This document shows, in pieces, positions 36,301-48,376 of a stretch of DNA of 64,000 nucleotides. The number at the start of each line of letters is the position of its first letter. Positions within the stretch are counted from its first letter, which is position 1. The DNA is from Porpolomopsis calyptriformis (lineage: Eukaryota > Basidiomycota > Agaricomycetes > Agaricales > Hygrophoraceae). The notes under the pieces are model-generated. The model ran no database searches. It saw nothing but the letters and a program-made list of their open reading frames with translations, and was not told the origin of the DNA. The stretch lies in NCBI GenBank assembly GCA_951640195.1, contig OX621171.1, positions 186,001-250,000 of the forward strand, read 5' to 3'. Made by a program: the position numbers and the translations under genes.

Positions 36301-39216
36301 AGGTCTGTTCTCATGTGTGAGGGACGTTTTGGTCCTTTCGTTCGGTTGAACAATTTGAGCTACACTCAGTAGCATCTTTTCATTAGACCCAGTAGGGGTA
36401 CTCTCTTTTATTTTCTTTGTGTTCACGTCTGAACACCTTTTTCTTGAAAACTCCTTGACAAACTCTTTTGGTTTGTCAGTTTCTATGATGTCCTGTCCAG
36501 ATGTCTTCCCTGCAGAACCTTTTGGTTCTGCATCCACTAGTCATTCAGCAGACCTTTGTTCAGTTCATTGCAGTGATTGTCTGCACACGATTTCGTCATT
36601 TTCCTCCCCTTCAGTAAGAGCGGGAGCAGCTACCCTGCGGACCATTATCTGGTTCGCGCTAGGCTCTAGCATAATTTCGAATTCACGCATGAAACCGATG
36701 CCAATTATAGCGTCGAATCTGTTGATATTTACAATATCGAAGTAGTATTTCTTTGCGATACTTTCGTATCGCACAGGACAGTAAGTACTGTAGTTAATCC
36801 GCGATCTGCTACTGCGGCATCCTAGTTGGATCGGAACAGGGTCCTTCAACTGATATATTTTCAAATTTGCAACTCTCGCAAATTCTAGGCTAATGGCATC
36901 AGAGGTGCTGCCTGTATCAAACATTACAATGGCTACGAGGCTGTTTAATTCCATGCGAGCCACTAAAGGCCTTACTTTCGTGCTGAGCTTCGCTGGGCAG
37001 TCCTGCTGTCTGCTGGACTTACAAACCCATGATTTGGGTTGAGTGTCCTCTTTGAACACTTGTTTGTCATTTATAGATGCTATAAATTCACGAGCAGAGT
37101 TACTTGTTTCTCTTATTGAACGTATTTGTTTGTTGACAATGTTATTGTCGTCTTCCTCTTGTGAGTACTCCTCATACTCATCATATTCTTGGAGGTGATA
37201 CTCTTCACCTTGTGATGTATACTGCGATCCTTGTAAAGGATCATCCTCCTCTTCCTCAACTACGATTCTGTAGTTGTTGTGAAGCTCATCTGCCTCTTGG
37301 TCGTTCTCATTGATAGCGTCTTCTGCTACCATTTTGAATGCATCCTCCCCCTCTTGGATTGCTGCCATTTGGGGTTTCCCAAAATTGGGACATTTCGGAT
37401 TGGTCGCATAGTGGCCAAATTTGCCACACGCGTAGCATTTCACACCAGACGATCCTGTCTGGTTCTTATTATATGCTGGCGCCTGCGGCGTCGGTTTACT
37501 TCCAGAACCACTAGGTCTATTTGGCAGTGGTCTGTAAGGCTGATGGTTGTCAGTCGGTCTATATGGTCAGTATGGACCTCATTTGTTAGCGTACTTATTG
37601 TACACTGGCTTCGAATATGACGGCGTCTCTTTATTCATCATCTGATTTGTTGGCGGCTGCATATTTGCAGTTGCTTTAGGCTGACTGGTTACTCCAGATG
37701 TCACCTTGCATCGCTCATCGTAGCGATGCTTTATTCGAATACTCTCTTCAACACGTCAAGCAACTTTAAGGATCATCTCAAGTGACGAGGTTTCGGTGGT
37801 AACACCTTTCTGGACAACTGCGTTGGTTATCCTTGCAGGTAGACCCAATAACAATTGGGTTTTAAACATATACGAGTCAGGCTCGTGTATCATATGACCT
37901 GCGTACCTCTCAAGGTCATAGAAAAATCCTGAGACACCACCTTCCGTGGTGTACTTTCTCGAATAGAATTTTGTCGTAGCATCCTGTATGGATGCTTCAT
38001 GAATGAACTGGTCGTACAGTCCGGTGATGACCTCTTTAAATGTCCATTGGCGTTTCTGCCTAGACACGCTGTCGACATTGTCGTTAAACCATTGTCTTGC
38101 TTTGTCCACAAGATAAATAGCCATTCAAGCGATACACTCTGGCTCAGTATTAGGTCCAGCATAGTTGGACAATTTCAACCATCTCAAGAATGATTGAAGC
38201 CACCCATCAAATTTCTCAATGTCCTCCTCATCGCTATACTCTTTTGGAGTAGGCAGTTTAGGTAATGAGGTTCGGAGACTGGATAGGTTTCCTTTCAGTG
38301 GTTTGCCCACTTGATCATCAATTAATTTATGATATTTACAATGAATGTCTCTGAGGTAATCAGAGCATCAATCTTTCCCCTCATATTTATGAGGTTTATG
38401 GCTACGACTTCTGTGTCGTATTGTTGTTTTTGACGTCTGTTTAGACGTTCTCTTACTACCATGTCCAGTAGCATCGGATGGTCGATTTCTCGACTGGTCA
38501 CTTCCAGTGTCTGTCGTTTCGCTACGATCGGACTCATCATCAGAAGACGATCCTTGATCTGGGTCGTCTGAATCACCGTCGTCTGACTGGTGATACTGCC
38601 TTCTATCTGAGGGCAGCCTGTGGTCTCATTTGGACCACTCATTTTGTCCTTCTGCCCATAAATCTATGGTTTCTCCAGAGGTGTCAAAGGTGATGCCTTG
38701 ATCGTCCAGGCCGGATCTTCCGGTTTCATGGATGTCGCCATTTCTCAACCTTTGGATAGCCACTCTATCCTTGAGTGTGAATGTGCCCAGTCTCAAGGCC
38801 ACTTCATTTTCTTGTTCAAACGATCTGTTCCGGTTGTTCCTTTTCTTACTTCCATGTCGATGTTTATCGACTTGATCAGCCGCGGCTTGCCATCTCTGAT
38901 AGATGGAACTCGCCTCGTCTTGTCGAGGATGGCGAAGCTCAGCTTCCGCTTGTTGCAGAAGTTCATCTTCTTTGTCCCTATCTGGACGAATGGTTATATC
39001 CGTCTTATTTCGACAGGTGTTGTCGCTATTCTTACGCACTATAACCTTGTTAAGGTTGTTGGCTAGCTTCATGAATTCATCATGACTTATTCCACCCATT
39101 CTTGTCTGAACGAGTGCATTGACCCTATCAACTATGTTGGAGAGCATCTCGCTTGGTGCCTCGCAGTTCTGCAGGCGCTTTTCTTTTCGTCTCTTAGTAT
39201 GGGTCACAGTCGACAT
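33400..39216 (-). pseudogene. E3 gag-protease-RT-RNase H-integrase polyprotein
   Basis: A single minus-strand frame of about 1,939 codons interrupted by at least a dozen stops, nearly all TGA (for example 38626, 38368, 38125, 37756, 34765, 34351, 33853). Order: basic/acidic gag N-terminus; gag core (YSDEEDIEKFDGWLQSFLRW near 38240); zinc knuckle CYACGKFGHYATNPKC (near 37440, spacing CX2CX4HX6C); Glu/Asp-rich linker; protease MFDTGST (near 36920); RT with intact YLDD (near 35725); RNase H; integrase zinc part (CQTCQ) and core with both Asp (MDFIGLF, SDRDSKF) and Glu (TEQAN) still present. Most stops fit Arg CGA or Trp TGG. The catalytic residues survive but the frame does not. Confidence 0.92.
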
Positions 39217-39758
39217 CTGACTGGGTGTGGGCGACGGGTCTCATTGCTCATATTGATCGTCTATTTCATTACACTGTAATAGATTTAACATTTGATGAAC
39301 GTATACTCGTTCATTCAGGATTCATGATGAGGAAGGGACTCCTGTCCTTGTTTGACCCTTAGTGAGGGTGTGCATTAATGTATCGAGCGTTGGGTCGATT
39401 GTCATACTTACACGCTGACTCCTCTCTTTCCGTAAGTTAGGAACTGCCATCATCTAAGTTGGCACGATGTCTTCGTTCACTCTGGGGTGAATTTATGGCC
39501 AACGCTGGCCGTCTTTGGGTGTCACTGAGGTCGTGACATGGCACACCGGAATCAGCGACGGTGCTCATCTGCGCCATTCCCAGGTCATCGTCGTCAGGCG
39601 GTTTGCCTTGCAAGTTGCGCGCCGTTGAGGCCCACGTGATTCGAGTCTTCATGTGGATCTTCATCATTGATGGAGGCCATGTCATTTACAGGGAAGCTTT
39701 TTCAATCAAGGTTGATTTACACAGATATTCCACAATTTCTTGTGGATGTGCAAAAAAG
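39217..39758. other. E3 leader between 5' LTR and gag
   Basis: Untranslated leader of the minus-strand element. The sequence next to the LTR (minus strand CTTTTTTGCACATCC) lacks the TGG start of a usual tRNA primer site, so I could not identify the primer. Confidence 0.5.
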
Positions 39759-39953
39759 TGTAAGGGTTGGGGATAAGTTATCACACTTTGCTCAATACTA
39801 GGATATGCACAGAACCAATGTATTAGGGCAATCTGGTATAAGTGGGAGTGGGATGTAAACTTATTGTTTACCTAAGCATAACCAGTACTTAAGGTATCCG
39901 GTACAAATATGTACAAACACAGCACGGTGGCTGTATGTAACATATCTGTTACA
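39759..39953 (-). repeat. 5' LTR of E3
   Basis: 195-bp partner of 30041-30235 with the same ends. It abuts element E4 exactly at TGTAACA (minus strand), inside the RNase H motif RLSNRQTHW. Confidence 0.92.
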
Positions 39954-41725
39954 TCAGACCAATGAGTCTGGCGATTCGACAAGCGAAGATTCTTGGAGAA
40001 ATATCGTAAAGCCAGACTGTCTGTTTTGATGAGGATATCATGTCTTGCTCCTTTGAGGAGGTGGTGCCATTGTTTGAAAGAGTCAATGATTGCCAGGAGT
40101 TCCAGATCATGAGTAGGGTAGTTCTTTTCAGTAGGGGAGGTAGATCTTGAATGATAGCCAACAGGTTTCCAATGTCCATCATGAAGTTGGGAGAGTATTC
40201 CTGCGATTCTGATGATAGAGGCATCAGTTTCTAGACAATAAGGGAGATCGTGATCAGGAATATAAAGGATGGGTGCATTCGTCAAAAGTGATTTGATGTT
40301 GTCAAAAGCTTCTTGTCTTTGAGGGGTCCATTCCCACACAGTTTCATTGTGCAAGAGTTTGTAGAGAGGGGTAGTGACTTTGGAAAAACCCTTGATGTAT
40401 CTTCACCAAAAGTTCGCACTACCTAAGAAGGATTGGAGTTGTTTCACTATTTCTGGAATAGGCCAGGACATGATAGTGTTGACCTTCATTGGATTAGTGG
40501 TGATTCGTCCTTTGGATAGGACTACTCCGAGGTAGATGACTTCTTCCTTCTCGAACTGGCACTTGATGGGTTTGCATGAGAGTCCATATCTCTTTATGAT
40601 ATCCAGAGTTTTAAAGGTCCAGTATCGCAGTTCTTGTAAATCGTCTCCACAAACAAGCACGTCATCAATATAGATGAAAATGTTTCCAGAATCTAGGACT
40701 TCTTTGAATCTTGTGTCAATCATCCATTGAAAGGTGGCTGGAGAGTTTCACAAACCAAAGAACATTACAGTGGGTTCGAAGGCACCTGCTTCAGTGATGA
40801 AAGTGGCTTTCCATTTGTTGCCTTCCTTGATCCTGATGTTGAATCCCCATTGGATATCCATGAATGTAAACAGAGATGCTGTTAAAAGCTTTGGTTGTTG
40901 GAGTATCTGGTGAAGAAGGGGGAGGGGATAGTAGTTGGGAACTGTGTGTTCATTGAGGTAGTGATAGTCCTCAATAGGGCGTAAACCAGTGCTTTTACCT
41001 TTAGCATTCACTTCTTCAGCTTTCTTCCCAAAGAAGAATGGAGAGACTTGTTTTGACTTGGAAGTTCGTATTCATCCAGTAGATAGGTTTTCATCGATGA
41101 ACTTGTATAAGTGATCCATCTCAAGAGGGGACATTGCATATTTCATGCCTTTGACTGGTTTGAAGGTTTCATCCAGTTCTATGGTGTGGTCAAATTCTGA
41201 ATGTGGTCGAAGGCAGTTGAAGGATTCTTTGGCAAAGACGCTAGAGTAGTCTTTCCAGTATACCTCTGGTACAAACTTTCGCATATCTTCTTCCACCATG
41301 CTGGCTCAGGATTCATCTGACTTCGATACGCATCGATTCATAGCCAGCATGACCAATTCCATTCCCAGTGACTCTGCATCGCTGACTATCTATTGATGGA
41401 GGATCTCTTTGCTATCTAGAGCCAGTGTTGCCTTTTTCCAATCGATGTTGGGATTGTGCTTTCTAAGCCACAGGAAGCTGAGGATAATATCCATCTTAGA
41501 TCTGAGATCGGTCACTTCTAATTGGATCCATTCATTGTATCCTCCAGGAGCCTCTAACCAAATATCAATATCGTTCTCGATGGGTCCACCTCAGTTTTCA
41601 GATCTATTAGCATTCCATATGGGGATTGGGGTTTCCAATCATGTTAGAGTAAAATTGTGGCAAGTTGTAAAGGATTCGTCCACGAAGTTTCCAGAGGCTC
41701 CGCTATCAACCAGAGCAGTGGCCAG
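39954..41725 (-). pseudogene. Element E4, 3' part: protease, RT, RNase H
   Basis: One minus-strand frame with stops. The protease motif LVDSGASGNF is at about 41710-41680, directly at the E5 LTR. RT follows with intact IYIDDVLVCGDD (about 40665), then RNase H (ETDASIIRIAGILSQ, about 40220), cut off by the E3 LTR at 39953. Stops (for example FFGL*NSPATF, NFW*RYIKGF) fit CGA or TGG to TGA. Together with 50732-52891 this is a single older element split by E5. Its integrase and 3' LTR are not in the window. Confidence 0.88.
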
Positions 41726-42334
41726 TGATACAACCCCTCCATCCCCTGAGCACTGTATATTCAACTATACGAATGCTAGATGCCTACCAAGTCCTTCGAA
41801 CACGAACTTGAACCCTCCAAATGCTCTCGATAGCTCCCAAACATCCCAAACGACTTCAAGAATCATCAAACGCTCTGAACACGATCGAAGATTTCTGAAC
41901 GCGAATGAAAGTTTGTATATCAAAGGGAAGGCAGTATTCAAAGGCATCAGTTCTCTTCTATTTCTCCCTTTTCATTCGATTCCTTCATTCCCATTCACTA
42001 CTTTCCCCTTAGATCATTAGAGAGGCTCCCCTTTTATCATATACATTCAAAGGGATCCTTGTACTAGAAGATATATATACTGTATGTTGTAGCTAGTGAT
42101 CCAACAAGTTAGATATTCGCTTCTCTCTCGCTCTCGAGTCTAGATCCTCTCTAGATCTTCTAAAAACTTCCTCTTTCGATCTTCCAATTCTTCCAATTCC
42201 CTGATTAATCACGTTCATGAACGATTGAAGACTCCCTATCGACGATCATTAATCATAGACTGTGTCGAGACTCTTAATAGTCATCCTCGCACCTTGTTCT
42301 GTGTTCGGTTCTCATACACGAAGCAGACGTATCA
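41726..42334 (+). repeat. 5' LTR of E5
   Basis: TGATAC...GTATCA, a perfect 6-bp terminal inverted repeat, 609 bp. TATA-like tatatatactg near 42070. The 3' copy has the mutated ends TAATAC...ATATCA. Confidence 0.92.
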
Positions 42335-42337
42335 TTT

Positions 42338-42356
42338 TGGAGCCCACCATGAGGGC
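42338..42356 (+). other. tRNA primer-binding site of E5
   Basis: TGGAGCCCACCATGAGGG begins three bases after the LTR. TGG pairs with the CCA end of a tRNA. Element E8 has nearly the same site at 58726, so both use the same primer tRNA, which I cannot name. Confidence 0.75.
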
Positions 42357-42592
42357 CCACTATTAAATCTTAAAAGATTCCTTCGACTCAGTCCTTCGAA
42401 CCGGCGTTCCCGACACACAATCGAGTCACTCAAAGCACTACCCTACAAGATAGATTCACTCAGAACACCAATCTGACCCAACTAACACTTCCCAGCTCTC
42501 AAATAAATCGAAATTCAACTTCGATCAACCAACCTGATTCACCTGATGAACCCTCTTCTACCTTATCGCTTTCGTCATTATCTTCTATTTCT

Positions 42593-45500
42593 ATGACAAA
42601 TATGATGACTCCACCAACTCTAGTTATGCCTGCTCACAGTTACTCGACTGCCCCGAAGTTTAATCCCGAACAACCTTGTGAACTTCGAAGGTACTTCCAA
42701 GACCTCAGAGGTCTCTTCACTAACTGTAGCATCAACGATGACAATGCTAAGAAGACTTATGCCTGCAAATATGTCAACATCAATACCTCCAAACTCTGGG
42801 AATACCAAACAGAGTTCCAAGCTGGACATACATTCAACGAATTCGTCGCCGCCATCTATAAGCTATACCCAGGATCGGAAGACGATCGAAAGTGGTCCAT
42901 TGCCAATATGGACAAGATAGTCAGAAAACAGCTTCGACTAGGAATCATGAACACAAACGAACTCGGAGCGTATTTCCAATTGTTCCTTGCGATTACTAAA
43001 TTCCTGCAATCGAAAAACAGAATCTCCGAAGCAGAACAAAGTCATGCCTTCATCTGAGGATTCCAACCCAAACTCTGGTCTAGGATCATCCGACAACTGG
43101 AAATCAAGTTCCCCGATCACTTCCCCGATGATCCTTACGGGGTAAACGATATCAACGAGGCGGCCCATTTCGTTCTTTATGGAATGTCTCCGAACACCTT
43201 CCTACTGTGCGAAACTATGACTTCAACGGTGACTACTACCCCTGCCACTAACCAAGAAGACCTCAGTGTCTTCATGGAGAAATTAATGACTACACTGGTC
43301 AAGACTTTGGACAATAGAGGTCCCCCGAAATGAAACCCACCCCCTCGATCACCACAAACATCGGAAAGATGACCCAATGCTCCTAACCCATTTGAGCCAA
43401 AAACTTGCGTCTTCTGTGGAAGTCCCGATCACTTCATCGGAAGCTGCCCAACCTGCCACGAATATATCAAAAACAGTCGATGCAAGAAGAACTTCGAAGG
43501 AAGGATCGTACTCCCAAATGACAGGTTCGTCCCCCAGCAAATGCTGGGAAAAACCTTGAAAGAATGAATGGATGAATGGTATAAGCAAAACCTAACTCCA
43601 ACTGCTGGAATGATGTACAGAATTTCAGCCAGTATCCAATGCGATCCAGCAACCGAAACATACCAACTGACTGCCAACAAACAGATTGCCGCCTTTGAAA
43701 AAGAGATTTTCACATTAAGGAGCAAGAAGATGTTCGATGGAGTAGAGATCGTTCGGCCTTGATGACAGGAACCTGACAAAGAGAAAGCAGCCAACAAACC
43801 ATCAAGCGCTCCGATCGCAACCACCCCAACTCAGCCAGCTACAATGGAACATCCATTCGCAAAAGTGAAAGAGTCTAACTACGTACTGCCCCACATCTGA
43901 AACTTTGGCTCTCCGATGGTGAAGAGAGACAAAGACCCCTCTTACTACACTCAAGCACCAATTCAAGACTCGAAAATCGCTTCCGACGTCTATACTCGTT
44001 TGATGAAAACCCCTTGCGTCACGCTATCCCCTGAGGAGTTGCTATCCCTCTCACCCAAAGTCTAATTGAAGGTTCGAGAGGCAGTGACCCCTAAATGGAC
44101 TCAGCCGACTGGTCAACCAATCGCAGTTAAAACCGTTGAAGTGGAAGCGATTCCAAACGATGCCCTGCCCTATTGCGACAACGATGATTGTTCCATCACC
44201 GTTCCCGACCCCTACGAATTGTATCTGAACACCCTCTCAACCGATGAAACCCCTCACACCGTTACTGTCATGAAGGAATCACACGCTCTCTGATTGATCA
44301 TCATGTTGATCGATCATAAAGAGACAATCGAATGTATCGTCGATCCCGGATCTCAGATAATCACTATGTCCGAAGCCGTTTGTCACGATTTAGGACTAAT
44401 CTACGACTCGACTATCCAACTCAATATGCAATCGGCCAATGGCGAAATAGACCAATCATTAGGTCTCGCGAGGAATGTCCCCTGTCAGATCAGCGACATA
44501 ACCCTCTACCTCCAGATTCATGTGATTCGCGCTCCCACCTATGATATCCTGCTCGGAAGACTGTTCGATGTGTTAGCTCAAAGCCTCGTCAAGAATTTCG
44601 CCAATGAAAACCAGGCAATTACTATTTGCGATCCAAATAGCAGAAGGACCATCACGATACCAATGGTTCCACAAGGACTACCGAAGCATCGTTCAGATTT
44701 TTGCTCATTGAGGATTTGATTCCTGATCAAGGAGAGATCACGATAATTCTAGATTATGACCACGCTATGTCTATGCTATCTGTCAATTCCTGTGTGCCTC
44801 TATGCGCATCAAATAAAGTTTCAACAGTTTCCCATGCCTATTTATCTGCTTGTGACCTTCCCAACCTAATCTCTAAATCTCGATTGACTAGCGATCAACC
44901 TTCCGATTCTGACCATCTCGATCGATCGATGGAAATTGCAACCTTCCTCGCGTCGAAAAAGAAATACAAACCTGTCTCAAAGAAAGTTCGCTCCATAGTA
45001 GCTGAACTCCCCGATAAATTCCGAATAATCCGAAAAATCCTTGGCGATCCACTCGCAGACATGCCAACACTCGACCTGAACCCCCTGATGTTTACTCTGA
45101 CCGAATGATATATGATCGAATGAATGGAGCTTCTCGATAAAGCTCACCCTGGAGATTTCCTTTAGCCTCAAGAAAGGGCCCTCCTTTACGATTTCATGAG
45201 AAAGCAAGATCTCGCTTTCACCTGGAACGACTCTGAATGAGGACATTTCAGATCCAACTTTTTCCCTCCCGTCGATCTTCCAGTTGTACCACATACACCT
45301 TGGGTACAAAAGAATATCCCGATTCCCCCAGGTATCTATCACAAAGTCTGCAAAGTTATCCAGCGAAAAATTGATGCTGGTGTCTATGAACCCTCGAACT
45401 CCTCCTACCGATCGCGATGGTTCACTGTCCTAAAGAAAGGAGGGAAAGAACTTAGAATCGTTCACAGTCTCAAACCACTCAATCAAGTCACAATTTGACA

Positions 45501-48125
45501 TTCAGGAGTGACGCCAATCCCTGAACACTTGGCCGAACAGTTCAGAGGACGATCCTGTGGCGCTATGTTCGATCTTTATGTCGGATATGACGAACGAGTG
45601 ATCACACCTTCACCTCGCGATCTAACCATGTTCCAAACACCCTATGGGGCTCATCGACTAGTTACCCTACCCATGGGATGGACCAATTCTGTGCCCGTTT
45701 TTCACGACGATGTCACCTATATCCTCCAACCGGAGATTCCTGAGTTCACGATCCCTTATATCGACGATATCCCTGTAAAGGGTCCCACGACTCGATATGT
45801 ACTCCCCGACGGATCCTACAAAACGATTCCAGAGAATGACGGAATCCGACGATTCGTGTGGGAACACTTCGGGAATCTCAATCGAATAGTTCAGCGAATG
45901 AAATATTGCAGTGGAACTATGTCAGGCTATAAATCGTTCCTGTGCGCAGAAGAGACCACCGTTCTTGGACATTGATGTACTCACTTAGGATGACTACCCA
46001 ACAAATCGTGTGTCTCAGCGATCCAAAACTGGGGTCCCTGTAAAGACCTCTCTGAAGTTCGAGCCTTCCTTGGCACTATCGGCATCATTCAGATATTCAT
46101 TTGCAACTTTGCGCATCGAGTGAACCACCTAGTCAAGCTCACTAGGAAGGATATGCCCTTCGAATTTGGTCCCAATCAGCTCACTGCCCAAGAGGACTTG
46201 AAACAAGCCCTTCTAGAATCGCCCGCTCTATGAGTTCTCGATTATATTTCTGATGCCCCTGTGATACTCACCATCAAGACCTCCTATATCGCTGTTGGCT
46301 TTCACTTGTGCTAATGCAATCCTGATGACCTGAAGAAATGGTACTATAATCGTTTCAGTTTGATCACATTGAACGATCGAGAGAGAAGGTTCTCTCAGCT
46401 GAAACTCAAAATCTACAGTCTCTATCAAGCCTTGTGATCGCTCCAACTATACCTCATTGGCGTTCGGAACCTCATTATAGAAGTCGACACTCGATATATC
46501 AAAGGAATGCTAGCGAACCCAGACATTGCACCTTAAGCCAGTATTAACAGATGGATCGTAGCAATCCTAATGTTCCATTTTACCTTGGTATATGTTGCTG
46601 GTTCGAACCATGGTCCCAACGGTCTCTCTCGATGCCCCCAACAGCCTGATGACCAAGATGATGAAGAGCCAACCGATAAAGACTTCGATGATTGGATCGA
46701 TTGTGTTCATGGATTAATGCACCATATCAACGATTCACCCGCAATACGAATGAAAACCCTCCAAATGCCCACCTCAGTTTACTCGCAGAGTAAACATTTC
46801 AGTGAGGAGGAGGAGGACCCAATCCATCCATGTACTGATTCCTATAACATCGTTCTGCGATTGGAAGCAGCTCAGCAAGATGATCGATGACTTATCCTCA
46901 TTTGAAAATGGCTCTCAGATCTCAAACGACTGAGCAACATGTCCGACAATGACTATGCGAGCTTTATACAATACTGCGAAGAGTTCTTTATCGACAATGA
47001 CCGACTATGGTGAAAAGATAGACAAGGAGCTCACAAATTAGTCATCGATCTGGATCGCCGATTAGTGATCATGACGGAACTTCATGATTGAACAGGCCAC
47101 AAGGCTATTTTCACTACCTGATCGATCATTTCCGAATGCTTCTGGTAGCCCCATATGGCCCCCGACATAGTCTGGTTCATTCGGACATGTCATACCTGTC
47201 AGGTCTGTCAAACCACGCAAGCCCTCATCCCCCCAACCGTCTCCATGCCAGCTCCCCTATTCACCAAAATCTACGTTGACACCATGCATATGCCCTGATC
47301 CAGCCCATTTTGATATATCATCCAAGGGCAATGCTCCCTCACCCACTATCCTGAATTTCAAATGCTTCGTTCAGAAACAGCAAAATCGATTGGTGAATGG
47401 ATCTTCAAGGATATAATCTGTCATTGGGGCTCTCTTCGAGAAATCATCACAGATAATGGAATGGCCTTCTTAGGAGCCATAGATCACCTCACCAAGTGCT
47501 ATCAAATCAACCACATTTGCATCAGTGGATACAACTCCTGAGTGAACAGGATAGTTGAATGATCTCACTTCAACGTATGACAATCGCTATTCAAAGCTGT
47601 CGATGGCAATCAGAAGCAATGGTTGATCGGAGCCTACTCCATATTCTGGGCTGAGCGCATCACTACCTGAAAGCAATTGGGATGCTCACCCTACTTCTCC
47701 GTCACTGGATCTCAGCCATTGCTTCTTCTAGATATTTCCGAAGTGACATATCTCCTGCCCACTCCAGATTCGGTTCTCTCGACAACTGATCTAATATTGC
47801 AATGCGCGATTGCTCTACAGAAACGAGACACTGACTTAGAGCAACTCTGATTGAAGGTTCTTGCCACTCGCCTACGATCTGCCATTCGATTCAAGAAGAG
47901 ACACGAGAAGACCATTCGCGACTATGACTTCAAGACTGGCGATCTCATACTCATTCGGAACACGAAAATCGAGAAGTCTCTCAATCGGAAGATGCGTCCT
48001 CGATACCTAGGACCCCTAGTTGTGATATCTCGAAACCTAGGGAAAGCTTATATCATCACAGAGCTTGATGGATCCATCTTACATCGCCCGATCACTGCAT
48101 TTAGAGTCATCCCATATTTCACTTG
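42593..48125 (+). pseudogene. E5 gag-pol polyprotein, broken by many TGA and a frame change
   Basis: Gag starts at ATG 42593 and includes a zinc knuckle (CVFCGSPDHFIGSC, about 43405). The protease core is ECIVDPGSQIITMS (about 44330) and LLGRLFD follows. Near 44700 the frame moves by -1. RT follows with NSSYRSRWFTVLKKGG, LPMGWTNSVPVFHDDVTY and intact YIDD (about 45760); then RNase H (about 46230-46640) and integrase with RTCHTCQ, first Asp in YVDTMHMP, second in ITDNGMAFLG and Glu in RIVEWSHF. The end is at TGA 48124. Around 20 in-frame stops, mostly TGA at Trp or Arg positions (AFI*GFQPKLW, VLGH*CTHLG*LPN). The frame change is probably an indel, since no canonical slippery heptamer is in phase. 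Confidence 0.9.
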
Positions 48126-48376
48126 AAGGTTGATCACAATTCCCGAATAATTCCTCGACATATCAACTTCATGACTTAGAGACATGGAACATTTGCTAGC
48201 TAGCGAACCACTCGATAGCGTTGCGATTGAGGACTTGTAACCTGCCGTAACACACCTCTATGCAATATTTTTTTTTTTCATTTCAAGTTCTTTCATTTTT
48301 TTTTCAAGAGACAGAAATACAATTTTTAAAAAAGAGGAGAAGACTAAAGCCTACAAATTATACAAGACAAACAAGC

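Larger units (their letters stand above)
30041..39953 (-). mobile_element. Ty3/gypsy LTR retrotransposon E3, 9.9 kb
   Basis: Bounded by two direct 195-bp LTRs. Reading the minus strand: LTR, leader, gag-pol frame (39216-33400), spacer, four further ORFs (32839-30382), purine tract, LTR. The right end cuts element E4 inside RNase H. No matching target duplication is seen (gaata on the left, tcaga on the right), and the missing E4 continuation is not found on the left, so the left flank has probably been rearranged since insertion. Confidence 0.9.

Noticed and set aside
38322..38642. Minus-strand ORF of 106 aa overlapping gag of E3 by a few codons
   Set aside because: The gag-pol frame itself continues through this stretch with a gag-like Ser/Asp/Arg-rich sequence interrupted by two TGA. 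The overlapping ORF is a shadow.
44690..44719. Programmed -1 frameshift between E5 gag-protease and pol
   Set aside because: A short T run is present, but no heptamer of the X XXY YYZ type is in phase and no downstream stem is obvious. An indel in this decayed copy is simpler.
42593..48125. Genetic-code change with TGA read as Trp or Arg
   Set aside because: TGA stands at both Trp and Arg sites, only in repeats, together with TAA/TAG and Asp to Asn changes. The island genes are free of in-frame TGA. C-to-T decay explains it.
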